DNA from: Hormiphora californensis
Lineage: Eukaryota > Ctenophora > Tentaculata > Cydippida > Pleurobrachiidae
Direction of reading: 5' to 3'
Length of the DNA: 64,000 bases
Assembly (NCBI GenBank): GCA_020137815.1
Contig: CM035350.1
Span: 5,772,180-5,836,179, forward strand
Translations under genes and position numbers: made by a program
Notes under the pieces: generated by a model
What the model was told of the DNA's origin: nothing
Seen by the model: the letters and a program-made list of their open reading frames with translations, nothing else
Database searches by the model: none
Part shown: positions 41,631-55,744 of the stretch, piece after piece
Layout of the letters: each line of letters begins with the position of its first letter
Position numbering within the stretch: the first letter of the stretch is position 1

Positions 41631-42033
41631 TGATGAGCTCAATGCAAATGATATGAGTCAGAAATTTGACTGAACAAGCGAATCACAAGTTGGGACAATT
41701 AAAAAGTTAATACAAGGTGGCAATAACATAGCCGTAAAACAGGAACTTTTTCCTGTTACCAGCGCCCCTTCCTTGGGGCAGCTCTTAGTTTAATTAAAGG
41801 CAGAATTAAACATAATTAACTCTCTCTCTTTCTTTCTATCTCTAAAGTTGGTCTACCCTGTCATAGTTCTACTAAACTACACCTCCCCACCAAATTCTCT
41901 TCTTTCTCACTCTCTCAACAGGACGCCTGAATTGTCAGTGAATAAAATATAACACAATAAACAATAATAAACACAATAAAGCCGAGACGAGATACAAAAC
42001 CACATGCCTAACACAGAAAAACACACAGGTATG

Positions 42034-42064
<31 letters not shown>

Positions 42065-43221
42065 CCTGTGTTAGGGGGAGGGTTGTAGTTGGCTACATAT
42101 GTTAGAGTCTGTAACCACACTGTTTCACATGTCTGTACCCTTCTCTCTCCCTCTATTTGCCAGTATAATTCTTCCCTGTGCGTGTCCTCTGAAGTTTACT
42201 TACCGGAAGCTTAGGAAAATAACAGTAGATGACACACGAGTCACACAACATGACAGGCCGTGAAACGGAAGATAGGCGTTAGAAGAGTCAGTAGCGTTAA
42301 AACAGGCGGGAAAAGATAGAGAAATGATAGTCTAGTAGTCGGCAAGTTGCGTGGCCCAAAAGAGGACTCGAGTGTTACAAACGATGGGCTGGATAACATG
42401 AATCTACTCATAAAACATTTCAAAGGTAGACGGGCTGCAGAGAGGGAGAGATGGCGTGATACTGGTAGAGAAGAGAATTGGCAAAATACAACTCATTGCG
42501 AAGATTGACATATTCATGTGGCCACTATCCGTCAATATACAACCTGCACACACTCTCTCTCCCACTCTCTCTCTCCAACTCTTTCTCTCCATAGTGGCCC
42601 CACTGTGACAGGTCTGCTGCTACACACATCATGCACACAACACTCGCATATATAATTTACTTGGTACTAGGCAGTATATGTGACATATGATGTAATTGCC
42701 GTATTGCCGCGATGCAGTGCTAGATGTGTGTTATCTGTGAATGTTTGCAGCGTTTATCGAACAGTAACAGGAGAGAGAAAGAGAGAGAGAAAGAGAGAAG
42801 GGGGTAACAGGAGAGGTCCTATTTGGGGGTATTGGTTGGGCGTGAGAATGGACTTGTTTGCTGCTGATCTAACCGTGTAATGTCACACCAACTGCCGCAC
42901 CCCGGCCTCGATTAACTGGCTAGGACAGTAGGGTGGTGTGGAGCTAGTACTCTGTACTTACACAAGTTGGAATGATAGATCAGAAAGATCAGATAGATCA
43001 GAAAGAGATCAGGTACCTGGTACTACATAATTAGCCATATCATTGTGTGGCGGATGCACGTGTGCTCTTCATTTATGAAAGAGGCTTCAAGAACTAAAGC
43101 TTAGACTTGTGGACTACTACTAAACTCTTCTATAATTGACAAGGAACAATGCTAGCCCTAGCTAACCACTACAATCATTATCCCCAACACCCTATAATGC
43201 AGACACATTTAATGCTCTTAC

Positions 43222-44355
43222 CACATGCTCGAAAGCTCGGAATTTGTTGACTCCAATAAAGTTGAACTTGGGTTGCTTGGGTTCCTCCTCCTGTGACGTT
43301 TGCTTCCTGAAACTAGACGCAAACCTCCGTGCCCCCAGTTTCAGTTTGGTCCCAGATCTTTTGAGCATGCTACCGGATCGCCTGATGCTAGATGCCCTGG
43401 TCACCACGGGACCTCCTCCACTTGATACAAACACATCGTCATCTTCCTCGTGATCCTGCTGTTGTTGCACGCTGGTGACAATGTTAGTGGTACCAGAGGC
43501 ACTGCTCCTTTTCAAACTGTTGCTCTTAGAGACACTGTCTTTTCGCTTCAGACTGTTGTTCTTCGATGCAGTACTGTTATTACGTTTCAGACTACCACTG
43601 GAAGATAGTCGGTTATTGCTCATTGTACTGAGGCGTCTTTTTGCCTCTGCAGTTGTCTCCGTGATTGAAGGGGAGGCAGGACGGACTGTGGGAGTGAGGG
43701 GGGAGAAGAATGTGGGGCTGACCACCATGTGCACCACCGCACTACTCGTACTACTCATGGTACCCCCACTTGCAGACCGGCGACGTCGGGCCGGCATCAT
43801 CAGGGGGTCTGGTTGCTGGGATCGGCTGGGTGGTTCTGCTGACCTCGAGGGCCCCGGTCTGGTACTCATCAGGGGTTTGATAAGAGGACGTGCTCTACCA
43901 GAGGTGTCCTGTAGAAAGGTGGACGGTGGCGGGGACCGTTTTACCGATTGGACCTCTGTAACAACGGCTAACTGATCAGCCCTCGACTCAAAATAGGACT
44001 GCCTGAACTGGGGTTTGGGCAGGGGCTGTTTGTCCTTTGCCTTGGAGATAAACTGAGCAAAGGAGTTGTTTCTGACTAGTGTCCTTCTCAACTTCACCTC
44101 ACCCTGCTCACTTTCATCACTACTACTACTATCATGGTAGACAGCCGATCCAGTATGTAGAGAACCACGTCTCCGCTCATCCATCTTCCATTGCCTTTTC
44201 TCCACGTCTAGAGACCCCTTTCTCCTCTGATCCCTTTCCCCTCCTCCATCGTTCTCCAGGACAACCTTCTCGTAGGTTTTAGCAAGGGATATGATCCTTC
44301 TCGTGTTGGTGGTGCCCCAACCAGCGGGGTGAGGGGGATGAGTTCTACCCACCAT
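43222..44355 (-). CDS. Alternative first exon A (disordered Ser/Arg-rich N-terminus)
   Basis: First ATG at 44355 (MVGRTHPPHPAGWGTTNTRR); the frame is open upstream from a GTG. About 378 residues, largely disordered and Ser/Arg-rich, with repeated N-S-L-K-R motifs (NNSLKRKDS, KSNSLKRSS), a basic amphipathic part (MLKRSGTKLKLGARRFASSF), and the terminal FNFIGVNKFRAFEHV. It ends phase 0 at 43222 before GTAAGA, matching the phase 0 start of exon 38235-38115. The RRxS and KRxS sites suggest phosphorylation by basophilic kinases, which is inference. No known domain. The end motif is shared with first exons B and C. It could be an internal alternative exon rather than a first exon if an upstream acceptor is used. 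Confidence 0.65.
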
Positions 44356-45369
44356 GACAGAAGCGTCACACAGAGCCGTAACTAGAACATACACAAGCGA
44401 AACTAAGTGAAGGAGCTACGTGTGCAGGATAAATTCTCAGCCGGGACTAATATATAAATGAGCTTTGGGAGCCAGTGTAACGAACCGCACACTTCGTTTT
44501 CAATGGGCTAGGTAATTGGGAGAGAGCGAAAGCGAGAGAGAGACTGGAGAGATAGGGATGGATAGAGACAGAGAGAGGGACAGAGAGAGGGACAGAGTAA
44601 GAGATAGAAAACTCAAAGCTCCCTAGCCTATTAGACGGCTTGTGGTGCACACACACAAAAGACAGATGCGACAGAATATTATGACGAAAGAATGCTGGTA
44701 CTCACAAATCAGTAGAGATAGAGATAGAAAGAGAGAGAGATAGAGAGAAAGCACCATGTATGTGGTTACCATGGATACTGGCATGGTGGTTCCCCTCAAT
44801 AGTGGTTATAGTTAATGATGTGAGGTATGGTGGTAGTATGGTGGTAGTATAATGTGTCAACCACCCTCTTTAGAATGACAATGAAGCGAGAAAATGACGT
44901 GTATGAACTAACGCTCATTTCCCACGCACATAATGAACACGAAGCAGAATTGTGAATATAATGTCACAGAGTTTGTAGCTAAAGAAACTGAACGTAGAGA
45001 AAATTTCCGTATCTAGCAAGATGATAAAAGCTAGAGCCAATATAACAGAGTAATTATATATTGCTAGAACGGTCTGAATCAGACCGTCTGATATATATGT
45101 TCCAGAACGAATGTAGAATAGTCAACAACTTTGAATGTAGATCATCGAGGACATGTAGGTACAAAAGAGTGTACAAGAGACCACGATCATTATGCCCTAC
45201 CCTACTCAATACTCAATTTTAGACATTCACGTATCTCACAAAATTTACCCGTCCCTTTCAGCTGACCCAATTTCATGCCTACCCCATCTTCCTACCACTT
45301 ACTATACCCATAGCATATAAACCCTCTGTGTTCACTCTCTTGAGGCCCCATATCCCTGCTCACACATAC

Positions 45370-46604
45370 CTCTTTGAGCTTGTCATCAAGATCACTCATA
45401 TCACCCAGAGCATCCTTCACCTTCCTGGTAATACCGTTACAGTTGATCTCTAGATCCCGGAAATTCTGTTCCAGGTCCTTCAACTTAGCTGCAGCTGCCT
45501 GCTTAGTAGCTGCGAAATGGGACGATGGTAATAGGGAAATAAGATCAAGACTCATAATTTTAAAAAGCCCAACTTTAGATTTCTCACCAGGATGTTTGAT
45601 GGCCTCCACAATGAGTCCGCCCTTCTCCAGGATCTCTTCAATGCTTGGTTTCCTGTCGTCAATATCCCTCACTGTCATCTCGTGTTCTCCCAACAATCTG
45701 TCCAGCTTCTCCCTGTCCATGGGGAGGTCAGCGTACTGTTTCAACACATCAGCCTTCTCTGTTATCCAAACATCAACAGACTGGAGGGCCTCCTGCAACA
45801 GTGATGATGGTTACTAATGTTTGTTCATGTCATGAACCCTCATGAACTTCACGAGGGTGTTACATGTCAAATTTGTGAGCATAACTTGTCAGGCACTGAC
45901 TGTACATCGCGCACCCCGCAAGTACTTCGGCCCGGTGCGAAGAGGACGGTCTTATATGAGACAAAGCATAACAAGGTCCTATTATAATAGGTCTGATAGC
46001 TAACACACACGTACATCATAGTTCTCCATGTTCTCCTTGGCATTGTTTGCCATGTTATTCTTGCTCTCAACCAAGTCACACAACTCATCCCAATCTGAGT
46101 TGAGCTTGTTAATCCTCCTCTCAATGTCGGGGTTAACAATTCCCAGGTTGCTCCCCTCATCCCACTTGCTGTTCAGTTTGTCCATGTCTTTCTCCTTCTC
46201 TTTCATGTCCTCAAGGAAGACCTGGAGGAAGTGGGTTAGCTGGTGAAATTAACATAATGTTTTATGAAGGAGTAGGGACCAAAAATTAATAAAGGAGCAA
46301 TGCATAACGAAACAAAAACTAGCCGCACTACCTAAGATTCAGAAATTAGGATTCACAAGTTTAATCGGATATCGATTATAGCTATCTCTACAAAGTTCTG
46401 CGATCGAAAAAGACCGAGAAAGCATATAACTATTATAGCCTATAACTATAGCTGAGTAACGGACTAAAGTAAAACTGTCCATTAATTTCCCTACAGTAGT
46501 AGACTGCAATAGTAAACTAGATGTGGTGAGAGTAACAATAACAGTTAATGTGGTACACATGCTAAGCTATCTTTGGAAACTTGTTACAGAGAGAGAGAGA
46601 GAGG

Positions 46605-46666
<62 letters not shown>

Positions 46667-49600
46667 TATGGAAAGTTATGGTAAGAAGTGGCTAGAGAGA
46701 TATGGGGGAGATAACACAGAAGGACCTATAGGATGTTACTTACATTAACATCAGCAATGATCTTGTTAAGTTGAGGAACATCACCATCAACATCAATAGC
46801 ATCCAACCTCTTCCGGGCAACATCAACCCACGCTTCAAGGGGTTTCATCTCACTCTGACCAAGGAAATTAGGGGGTCAGATCCGGTCCAAGGACATGGTT
46901 AGTATCAAGGACAAGGGTTTTAGCGTCGAGCGATATGATACGGTAAACAAGAGGAAACAAACGGTTGCAAACAACTCTTACATCGACGAACTCAAGGGTA
47001 GTCTTATCATAGAGATCGTTCTTCTTCTTCTTGATGTTTCTCATGATATCTTGCATGGTAGAGATGTCTGGATCCAAATCAACATCCAGCTTAATGGGCC
47101 GGTCCTGCACAATGTAGAGAAATGATAGATCAGAAAAGCAGATGCTGCAGCTGTAGTACTAAACCGCAAATTTTGAAGAGTCAAGAAACGATAAAATGGG
47201 ATAATTGTCTTCCTTTCACGGGAGAAAGCTTGTGAAAAGAGAGATCTATGAAAATGAAATGTGTGTCATTTAACCTACGTGAAAAGTGTTCATGACAGGC
47301 AGCTAGTTGAACTCTGATGGAGTGTTTGGTGATTATGATTGGTGATTGATTATCTTTATGAAGGAGCAAATCATTTTATGAAGGAGCACGCTGCATACCT
47401 TGATTGTCTGCCAATTAACTACGATCTCCTTCTGCTTGTTCTCGTGGGGTGGGAATTGCGATGCTATCTCCTGGTAAGTATTGATCTGAGGGAAATGTGC
47501 ATACACACGGTTACACACGGGCTTCAATTCCATTCGTGCTCGAAAACTCTTCCAACTCCGTCTCTCGAACAGTTCCTATATTATCTGCAGTCTTGATTCT
47601 GATATACCACCAACAGTCACACACTCACACCGACAAGGCTGATTATTAGTATAGGACTGATTGGGATGTCTAGGTATGTTACCTTGCTCCAACTAACAGG
47701 GTACAAGGGGGGGGGGGCTGGGTACAGGTAAAGAGGTCAGAGGGAATGGGGTTTGCTGCGGTTTAGCTGGTACTATTACTGCACAGTACACACATGGATA
47801 ACTGGCTCACGGACTACACACAACAGCTGGGGATGCTATCTCTCTCTCTCTATCTCTCTCTCTCTTTTTCTCTCTCTCTACTCTCTCTCACACACTATAG
47901 CTTTACACTCTGCTTCACTCAGCAGCCCTCTACTTACGTCATAAACCCGCACATTAAAGTCCGTCTGGTTCTTCTTCTCAGGGGGCATCTGGACTAGGAG
48001 TTCATCCAACTTCTTGTCGGTGTCCTCACACCACCCGATCTCCACCTTGATGTCCTCCTGTAGTCCCTCCAACTTGGCTCCAACATCCTTCACCAGGTGA
48101 TGCTTCTCAACAAGACTATCCGTGTGCTGGATGAGCAGGGTGAGCTTCAGTTTGAGAGCATTGGCTGTCTCCGTGTCACCCCGATCTTGGCAGGCCTTGA
48201 TGGCGCTGTCAACCTCTGCCTTGATCTCTGCAATCTTATCTTCACCAATCTGGGGTAACATGTCCTTGATAAAGGGTTAGTTGAGGTTTTATATGCAAGA
48301 TAAGTTATGTTTATGAAGGAGTTGTATTTATGAAGGAGCAACAACTATATTTATGAAGGAGCACTACTAACGTCCTCAGGAAGATCCTCCCACATGAGGC
48401 ACTCCTCCATGTCCTCGAAGACCTTTTTAGAGATGATCTCCTTGGTGAGAGCCTCCACCTTCAGGTTAACTTCCTGAACCCTCTGCTTGTGGTGCAGGAT
48501 AAACTGGGAGGAGTATGAGGTTAAGTTGCGTAACTGAGACTCGCACTGAGAGGAGCTGCAGGCACTATCTAACACTACCCTAGGGCCGGTAGGTTCCCGG
48601 AGGAGAATAGAGTGGATTATCATCCCTCCTTTTGTGGCATCCAGTTCACTGGGAGCTTTAGGAGCCGGGGCAACAAGGTGAATGTTACACAGATGTGCAC
48701 AGAAACGAGACAGCATGGAGGTGTCGAGAAAAATGTGTTTTTAGCCAAAGATTGATTAATTAACCCAGAATAGACATAATGCATGTGTCTACTATCACTC
48801 ACACACACATGTGTGTGTAATATTGATCTCTCTTATCCGGGAAGTTGCTTTGCAATGCATAATATATTATCCTTCTGGTTTTGCATTTCCTATTTTGTAC
48901 CTTACTGAACCGTTACTCTGATGATCTGTATAAAGTGTGATCTCAAATCCAGCTGGATGCAGATCGTTACCTTGCTGAGGATGGGTGCCTCGTATGGTCG
49001 GGTAAAGTACACGATGGGCAGGAGCTCCTTCTTTGTACCCAGGTTCACCTCACACACAAGGTTATCTCCAACTCGGGTCACTTCTGATGACTCGGCCGGC
49101 CTGAGGATCTTCTCACCTGGCAGAGAGTCATGATGGTGAGTACAGGGCAGTACAGATCTGATCTCTCAATGTATACATGGTGAGTACAGGGCAGTACAGA
49201 TCTCTCAATGTATGACATCCAAAGGTAGCTACAGATATGTCTATTGTCTGATGTCCCCTACCTCTCAGATAAACGTCACCCAGTGTTTTCACGGGGGTAG
49301 GAAGGGCAGCTCGATCAATATAGTAGCCGGTTGAGGGGTACTTGTCCAACTTTTCCAGCTGATTCAAACCTATCTCAATATTCTTATTATGGGCCTCCAG
49401 CTGCTGCTTGTACTTCGTTGGGTCATCCTGGATACAAAAACACGCAATAGTTATAGGGATTCCAGATCAGGGGATGGTGGTAAATTATAACCAAACAGTT
49501 TAATGCCCATATAAGGATCATTACCTTATTAGGATGACTGAGCAGCTCGTTCACATCATTAGTGTTCTTGGTAATCTGGTTGAGGACCCTGTAAAAGGGC

Positions 49601-52600
49601 AGGTTTTCCTCGTAGATCTTCAGCTGGGTATTACAACACTGCATCAGGTTATACAGCCTCTTCCACTCGACCTCTAGCCGGAACATGGGCTCCTGGACCA
49701 GGACATCCAGTTCGGGACTCTCCTTGATCAGGTTCTTGGCCACCTTCACCAGCTGGGTAATACTACTCTCGTGCTGGGTCAGCTTCGCTAGCTCAGCCTG
49801 GGGAGGGAGAGAGTGTTAGATATTTGGAGATGTGAAGTCTCTGCCTGGGAAGGGATGGAGGGAGTGTTAGTTGTTTGGAGATGAGTGTTGATGTGAAGTC
49901 TCGGTATGAAATGCACCTTAGAGAGATAGAGTGTGAGGAGAGTGGAATGGAGCCCTGATCTACTCCCTCCATTATCACCATCATCACTGCTGCACCATAT
50001 TTTACAAAGAACACACACAGTTGGGAGACACCGACGAGGGATTGTAAACATCCCAATCTACTACCATCCCTGATCCAGATCTCACTAAGCCATCTAGAAT
50101 ACCAAAATGTATAGCAGCTGATGATTCAAACACAAAGATAGAAGAAAGATGAGCGGTTAAAATTAGATGAACGGAAATCTATCTCCGCTCGAGTCAATCA
50201 AATGAACTTGGCAATGTTGGGAATGTGATGTAGGCGTAGCCTGTTATACTAATCGCATGATTTTATAATGCAACATTATAAAACTAGAGTTGCGAGGAGG
50301 GAGAGCAGATCGAACACGGGTAAACAGCGTGTTGTAGCACGTGTAACACAGGTAAGATTAACTCGGCAGAGTCGACTACATGTACAATATATATCCAGGC
50401 CTAACTGCGTGTACACAAGGGTCTAGAGGGTGGTGGTTAGGTGCATGGTATAATAGTGTTAGGTGCATGGAGAAACAATGGGCACATGTATTATATCAAC
50501 ACAGTGGACATTGAGCGGTGTAGCCGGAAGTAATATGGTACTTGGAGTTCCCTAAAGCAACCAAATTGCTCTGCTACGTGACCCATTACTACACTGCAGT
50601 AGGCGAGTAGCAGATCAATTGATATTTTTAATGAGACGCATCGACACGGTCATCAAGCAATAAGTAGCTGTGAGATGTGACAAATTGAGAGGGAGAGATA
50701 ATAATGGAGAGAAGGAAAGAATGATTTTGACCATGATACACATGTTTGAGAATTGTAATTCCTAAAATAGAAGCAACAACACACACTCCAGTGATATTAC
50801 CAACCTGGTATTCCACTTGAGAGCAGGGAGGCATGGCGTGAGGGTCCACCACAATATGCCACCGTCTCTTGATCTCCATCTGTTCCTGTTTCTTGATCCA
50901 TGGCAGCTCCTGGAACACTCCTGCAACAGGGAACTGTGTGTTAGTGGGGAAGACTAGGAGTGGTAGTTGATCTGCTCCACCTGAGACAGCTCCATCATAT
51001 ATACCTCCCCTGACCCCACACACGCATCTAATAATTCTATGGAGTAGGGAGTCGTGATCGCATGAAAGCACCCATTTCTTTCCATGATACGAGTGCGACA
51101 AACAGTGTGAAAAAAAACACAAAAACAGGATTCGCTAGAAGGAGTTAGAAAGATGAGGATGGAGAGAGAGAGAGGGAGAAGGGTCGAAAAAGAACAATCC
51201 ATGAGAGAGAAAGTATTATATTCCAGGTTGTTCGAATACTTGCCAGCGCAGAGGGAGTGATCGCCACACGTACACATACACACACGCACATGTATAGACA
51301 AAACTCTCAGCTCACGTACACACGTGCTCTCTCAATGAGTGAGAGCAATAGAGGGAGGAAAATTCAGGAAACTCTTTATTCTTGGTAAAAGATCTTCAAA
51401 TGATGGCAAACGTAATTAGATTATAAGCAATCAAATTTCAAGTTTAATTTTTTTCATGAGAAAGAGGGGGAGAAGGTTGCTGTGTGTGTCTCGCGAGCTG
51501 ATCTCTCCCTTGACAGACCATACAGAAAACAGATCAAAAAGCGATATTAGGAGGGCGTGTGGTTGTGAGCTAAAGGTTTTGTTTTTAAGTTGTTGTTGTT
51601 CTTTTTTCCGAATAAAACAAATTATGTATAGTTTGAAAGCTCCGGCCATGTAAGAACCGCTATGAAATGAAAGCAAGAGAGATGGGTTACCAGGGTAACA
51701 CCATATGTGTGGTTTTCAGTGGGGGTTCTAGCGGTAATTCCATGACCGGGACATGCTCACTCCCACTTACCCTCCAAATTGTCAATGGCCTCCATACGCT
51801 TATCTTGAACTTGAAAAGAAGACAAGAGAGCTACTATTAACAAGCCATTATGGAACATCCCTAATATACTGTACTCACGCCATCTCACACAAACTGGACA
51901 ACAACAACTGCTTTGGTTACCAAGACAACACCGCAACGTTATTAGTACCTTCAAGGAACTTCTTTAGCACGGAGAGGTCGTGGTGTGATCGGTCAGCCTG
52001 TTTCTTGGTGTCTTCAAACTTCTCAATACACCTGGCCATGACGGCATCAAACTTGCCATACAGAGGATCAGAGGGTGTCAGGTTCTCCTGCTTGCTCTTT
52101 AGCTCATCCTTATCGGCCTGGAAACGGTTACCATGGTTACCATTGTTACAATCATGGTTACCGTGCTTAAAATTATGGTAACCGTGCTTTAAACTATGGT
52201 TACCATGGTTACAAGCAATTATTATACCATCATAGTTACCATGGTTACAATCACGTGTAAGTAACGAGATTACAGCATACCTTGAGAGCGTCAATATCAG
52301 CCTGGATAGACTCCACATCCTCTAGGCATGTCTTCAGTACGGCCAGGTCATTGGTCCACTGGATATTGCTTAGACCGGATCGTTTGTCATCTAGTTTCTC
52401 ACTGAGCTCCTTGATCTTGTTCAACAAGTTATCCTCTGAGTCCTTCATCTGTGGAGGGGGAAGATAGGGTTGTACGAGCTGTTGTGACATGGAATATTGG
52501 CCGGGAAGATACTATCACTAGTCTAATGAACTATATATTATGCATCCAAAAAGGGTATAATTTCCCGTCAATTCCTACAATGATAGGATCTTGAGATAAT

Positions 52601-54166
52601 ATCATAAGATATGACACTATAGTGTATACTTACATGTTGTGAGATGAAGGCCCGATAATCAGCCACAGTCTTCTCAAACTCAGTATTCAAATCATCGATC
52701 TTCACGGCAATGGGGGTGATAGATTCCGTGTTAGTGGCATACTCAGCCACCTCATTGTACTTCTTGGTGATGACGTCAATATCGGCCGTGATGACATCGA
52801 TGAACCCGTCTATTCGGTCACAGTCCCGCTTTATCTCGGGCTGGCTGGCAGTTGGCCAGGTATCCTTGCCCCGGGTCACCTCCCCGGTCAGCTGACGGAG
52901 CTTCTCCTTGAGGGCATCGCAATCAAGATCTATCTTGCTGATGTCACCGCTCTCATTCTCCTTCCTGGGAGTGGAGATGTGTTAGACATGTTCAGAACAA
53001 ACATGACAGTCAGAAAATGAAGTTTTAATAACTCACTTTTTGAGAAGAGCCATGAGGCGTTGTTCCCTGGCCTTCTTAGCATTGATGGCCCCGTTGAAGT
53101 CCTCCCCAAGGTCAGTGGGGGTCAGGCAGTCTTCGACAACTACCTTCAGTTGATCAGATCCCACAGAATCTGTAGGGTTGAATTATTGGTTACCATGGCA
53201 ACCTAGAAGAACAGCTATAACATCTGATAGCATGTTTCCTAGTGACAAGACCACGCCAAAACTTACTCTCAAGGTCCTTGTAGGCCTTGGCCAGTAGGTC
53301 CACCTCCTTGTGCTTGTCGGGCATGACATTGGCGGCGTGTGCCCTGAGTTTCTCCAACTCCTCGTTTATTGCCTCTGGTGTGTTATCTGGTCCAGGGTTA
53401 GTGGACAGGTGATCAATGCTATCACACGTGCCAATAAGAGAGAGATATTTGGAGGAGACATGGGCTCGTGTAGATCTCGTTAAATTGGGCAGGTTCAGGA
53501 ATGTGTGGGTTTTAGGATGGGCTTAGATCGATATGTGGTAAGGGGGCGGCGGGACATGTAGTTTTGAGCAATGGGGGGTTTTAGGAAGAGCTGAACTGTT
53601 CGTCCCGAAGACAGGACGAAAATGCACCTAGTGTAGAAGCTATAAAACAGATATTGAATGCAATATTTTATCCTAAATGGAATTGGGCGGATTAATTTCG
53701 ATTATTCAGCTTTGAAAAAGGCGGTAATGAATCAGCTTAAAACAGAGGGAACCGATAGGTCAACAGGAGGAACAGAGAGACAGAAAAACGGTACTGCATC
53801 AGTGATGTTTGCTCTGAGTAAATACCTATTGTTACAGATAGGGGTTCATTGTCCCATGCATCCTTCCTCTCCTTGAGGAAGTCCTTGACAGCCCGAGCGT
53901 GATTTGAGTAGTCCTCGACAGTAGACACCTGAGAGAGAGGCAAGTTATGTACCATGGACACTTGTTGTTTTGCTTAAAAAACAGCAACCTGTTTGACAGG
54001 AGACGGGGGTAAAAAGAGGAGAATCTGCGCCACGATCGAGACAAATTTGAAACACCACAAAAAGAGAGAGAGTGGAAACTAAACTATCTCACTGACAAAG
54101 AAGAGTGAGATGTTGTATAATATCTTCCAAAGAAGCAGATCTCACCTTCTTAGGCAGCACATCCAT
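45370..54166 (-). CDS. Spectrin-like helical rod, block I (20 exons)
   Basis: Exons follow CH2 in compatible phases: 54166-54146 (a 21-base microexon, MDVLPKK), 53928-53826, 53386-53267, 53169-53037, 52964-52634, 52448-52281, 52117-51949, 51809-51771, 50920-50805, 49797-49525, 49427-49262, 49116-48971, 48503-48372, 48264-47938, 47485-47399, 47104-46982, 46854-46744, 46221-46015, 45792-45588, 45509-45370. The products are long amphipathic helices with spaced Trp and Leu, typical of diverged spectrin repeats: KEKDMDKLNSKWDEGSNLG, INKLNSDWDELCDLVESKNN, VEIGWCEDTDKKLDELL. Exon 49116-48971 is less helical, with beta-like stretches (EVTRVGDNLVCEVNLG), and may be a small inserted domain. Role inferred: a flexible rod. 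Exon 45509-45370 ends phase 0 and is followed by a 7.1 kb intron holding three other first exons. Confidence 0.82.
46589..46662. repeat. (GA)n microsatellite
   Basis: About 74 bases of GA in the intron between exons 46744 and 46221. Confidence 0.9.
52126..52255. repeat. Cluster of GGTTACCATGG-type short inverted repeats
   Basis: GGTTACCATGGTTACCAT and related GTTACCGTGCTTAAA units recur at least six times, filling most of the intron between exons 52281 and 52117. Each unit is itself palindromic (GGTTACC, CCATGG). Confidence 0.55.
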
Positions 54167-54415
54167 CTTACACAAATCAACTAAAGTCTATGAGATATAT
54201 TGGCTGGGCACTATTGTTTTGATATTGATTGAGGAGAATTATCAGAGACAAAAGAGATAGATGGATTTTCAATTTACATTTCACCCTCCTCCCTATAATA
54301 GAGATCTGCAGCACTGAACTAATGTATGCACAATGCAGCAGGCCCTATTATTTTGGGACACCCCCCCCCCCCCCCCCCCCCGCACCAACCCTCCTCCCCC
54401 GCCCCGACAACTTAC

Positions 54416-55744
54416 ATCCACGTGGACTCCTAGGTCAGGTAACTTTGCGGTCAGAGCGGCAATATACGTCATGATACTCTTCTCCTCCGGGTTATTAACA
54501 GTATCCGCGGGTTCAAGAAGCTGGTGAACACCAAACTTCTCCTCTGCTACACGGAATGCTAGTTCGTGGCGGGCAATGGGGTCCATTCCCTTTACCACCT
54601 CCATGTCTATCTCGTCAGGGGCGTGAGCCGCAATCTAGTGTCAGGAAGAAAGGGTTGAGAATGGGTTGATAAAACAGTAGCACAGGGTGTATCATAATGA
54701 TCTCCCAACTGTCTGTTTTGATTCTCAAATCGCAGCCAGCTCCCAGTTAGGTCTATGTTTACAGGTGTTTACGTACCATAGCACAGAATGCCATGCCATC
54801 CTGGAAGGAGCTGGTGAAATTGTGCGCCTTTGCTGGGGGATACCTGAAACAATAAGCAGGTAGGACGGAGGAGTGTTATAGAGTAATAGAATAAACGTGC
54901 TCACACATAAATCATTCGTCAATATCGGGCGGCATGTTAACTGTTCAGACATCGCATGATCTGTCATATATATAGGTGGTGGACCTCTTTCGTAACACTG
55001 CAATCACACCATTCTCACACCATCCCTTGCAATCTCACTCTCCAACTTCATTCTCTCACCATCCAAACTCTCCACCATCATTCACAATCTGCACTCCGCA
55101 TCCACACGTGTACACGTCATACACTCTCCATCACTATACGCTCTCTCTCCACGTGGGATACATACTGATCATCGGAGGCATCTATCTCAGTGTAGTATTC
55201 ACATTGGACATCCCCCACGTGATCCACCTCCACCATGGGGATATCCACATCCTCATCCACATCTTCCTCCGCAACCAACCCTGAATCCCCGTTCTTATGG
55301 TTACCGTTCCGACCCTTAGCCGCCCACTTGCTGGCCAGCCGTTTCGCGTTTATGAGACTGGAAACGTTGGACGATCGTCTCGTTGTTCTTGTGAGGGTAA
55401 AACACGGGCTTCACAAAAAGAGTGGGCTTCACAAGAGATTGAAGAAAGGGGACGAATTAAAGTGTTTAGGTACCTTCGTACGGTTGAAAAGCAACCAGTG
55501 CAGGAGAAAAGGGCGGCAAATATGGTGTCCATGAAAACAGAAAGATGAAATCATGAGCGATTTATACTCATGCCAAATCAACACAGATAAGATATATAAC
55601 GAAAGAAGGCATGTATAATAGTGGTGAATTCATGGAGAGATGGAAAAGTGGAGAAAACACGTACCCGATCATAATGGACTGGTTACACTTCGCCAGGAGG
55701 AGGCTCTTTAACTTGCCACCCGTGACATTTCCCATCGACAGATT
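54416..55744 (-). CDS. CH2 (calponin homology 2) domain exons
   Basis: Three exons, 55744-55665, 54843-54777 and 54634-54416. They read KLKSLLLAKCNQSIMIGY, then PPAKAHNFTSSFQDGMAFCA, then an exon with DPIARHELAFRVAEEKFGVH followed by QLLEPADTVNNPEEKSIMTY. The last matches the classic CH2 end (AFxxAexxLGIpxLLdpeDv…pDEkSvmTYv). Phases are 2 to 2, then 0 to 0. CH2 stabilises actin binding by CH1. The first exon is short compared with usual CH2 starts, and the linker to CH1 is brief (NLSMGNVTGG). A 21-base poly-C tract lies just 3' of the last exon (54361-54381). Confidence 0.9.

Noticed and set aside
43475-43975. 166-codon plus-strand frame
   Set aside because: Antisense shadow of first exon A, with a composition that follows from it.
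48351-48716. 121-codon minus-strand frame taken as one long exon
   Set aside because: The CTCCTCCCAG acceptor at 48504 and phase agreement with 48971 make only 48503-48372 coding; the upstream part is intron.
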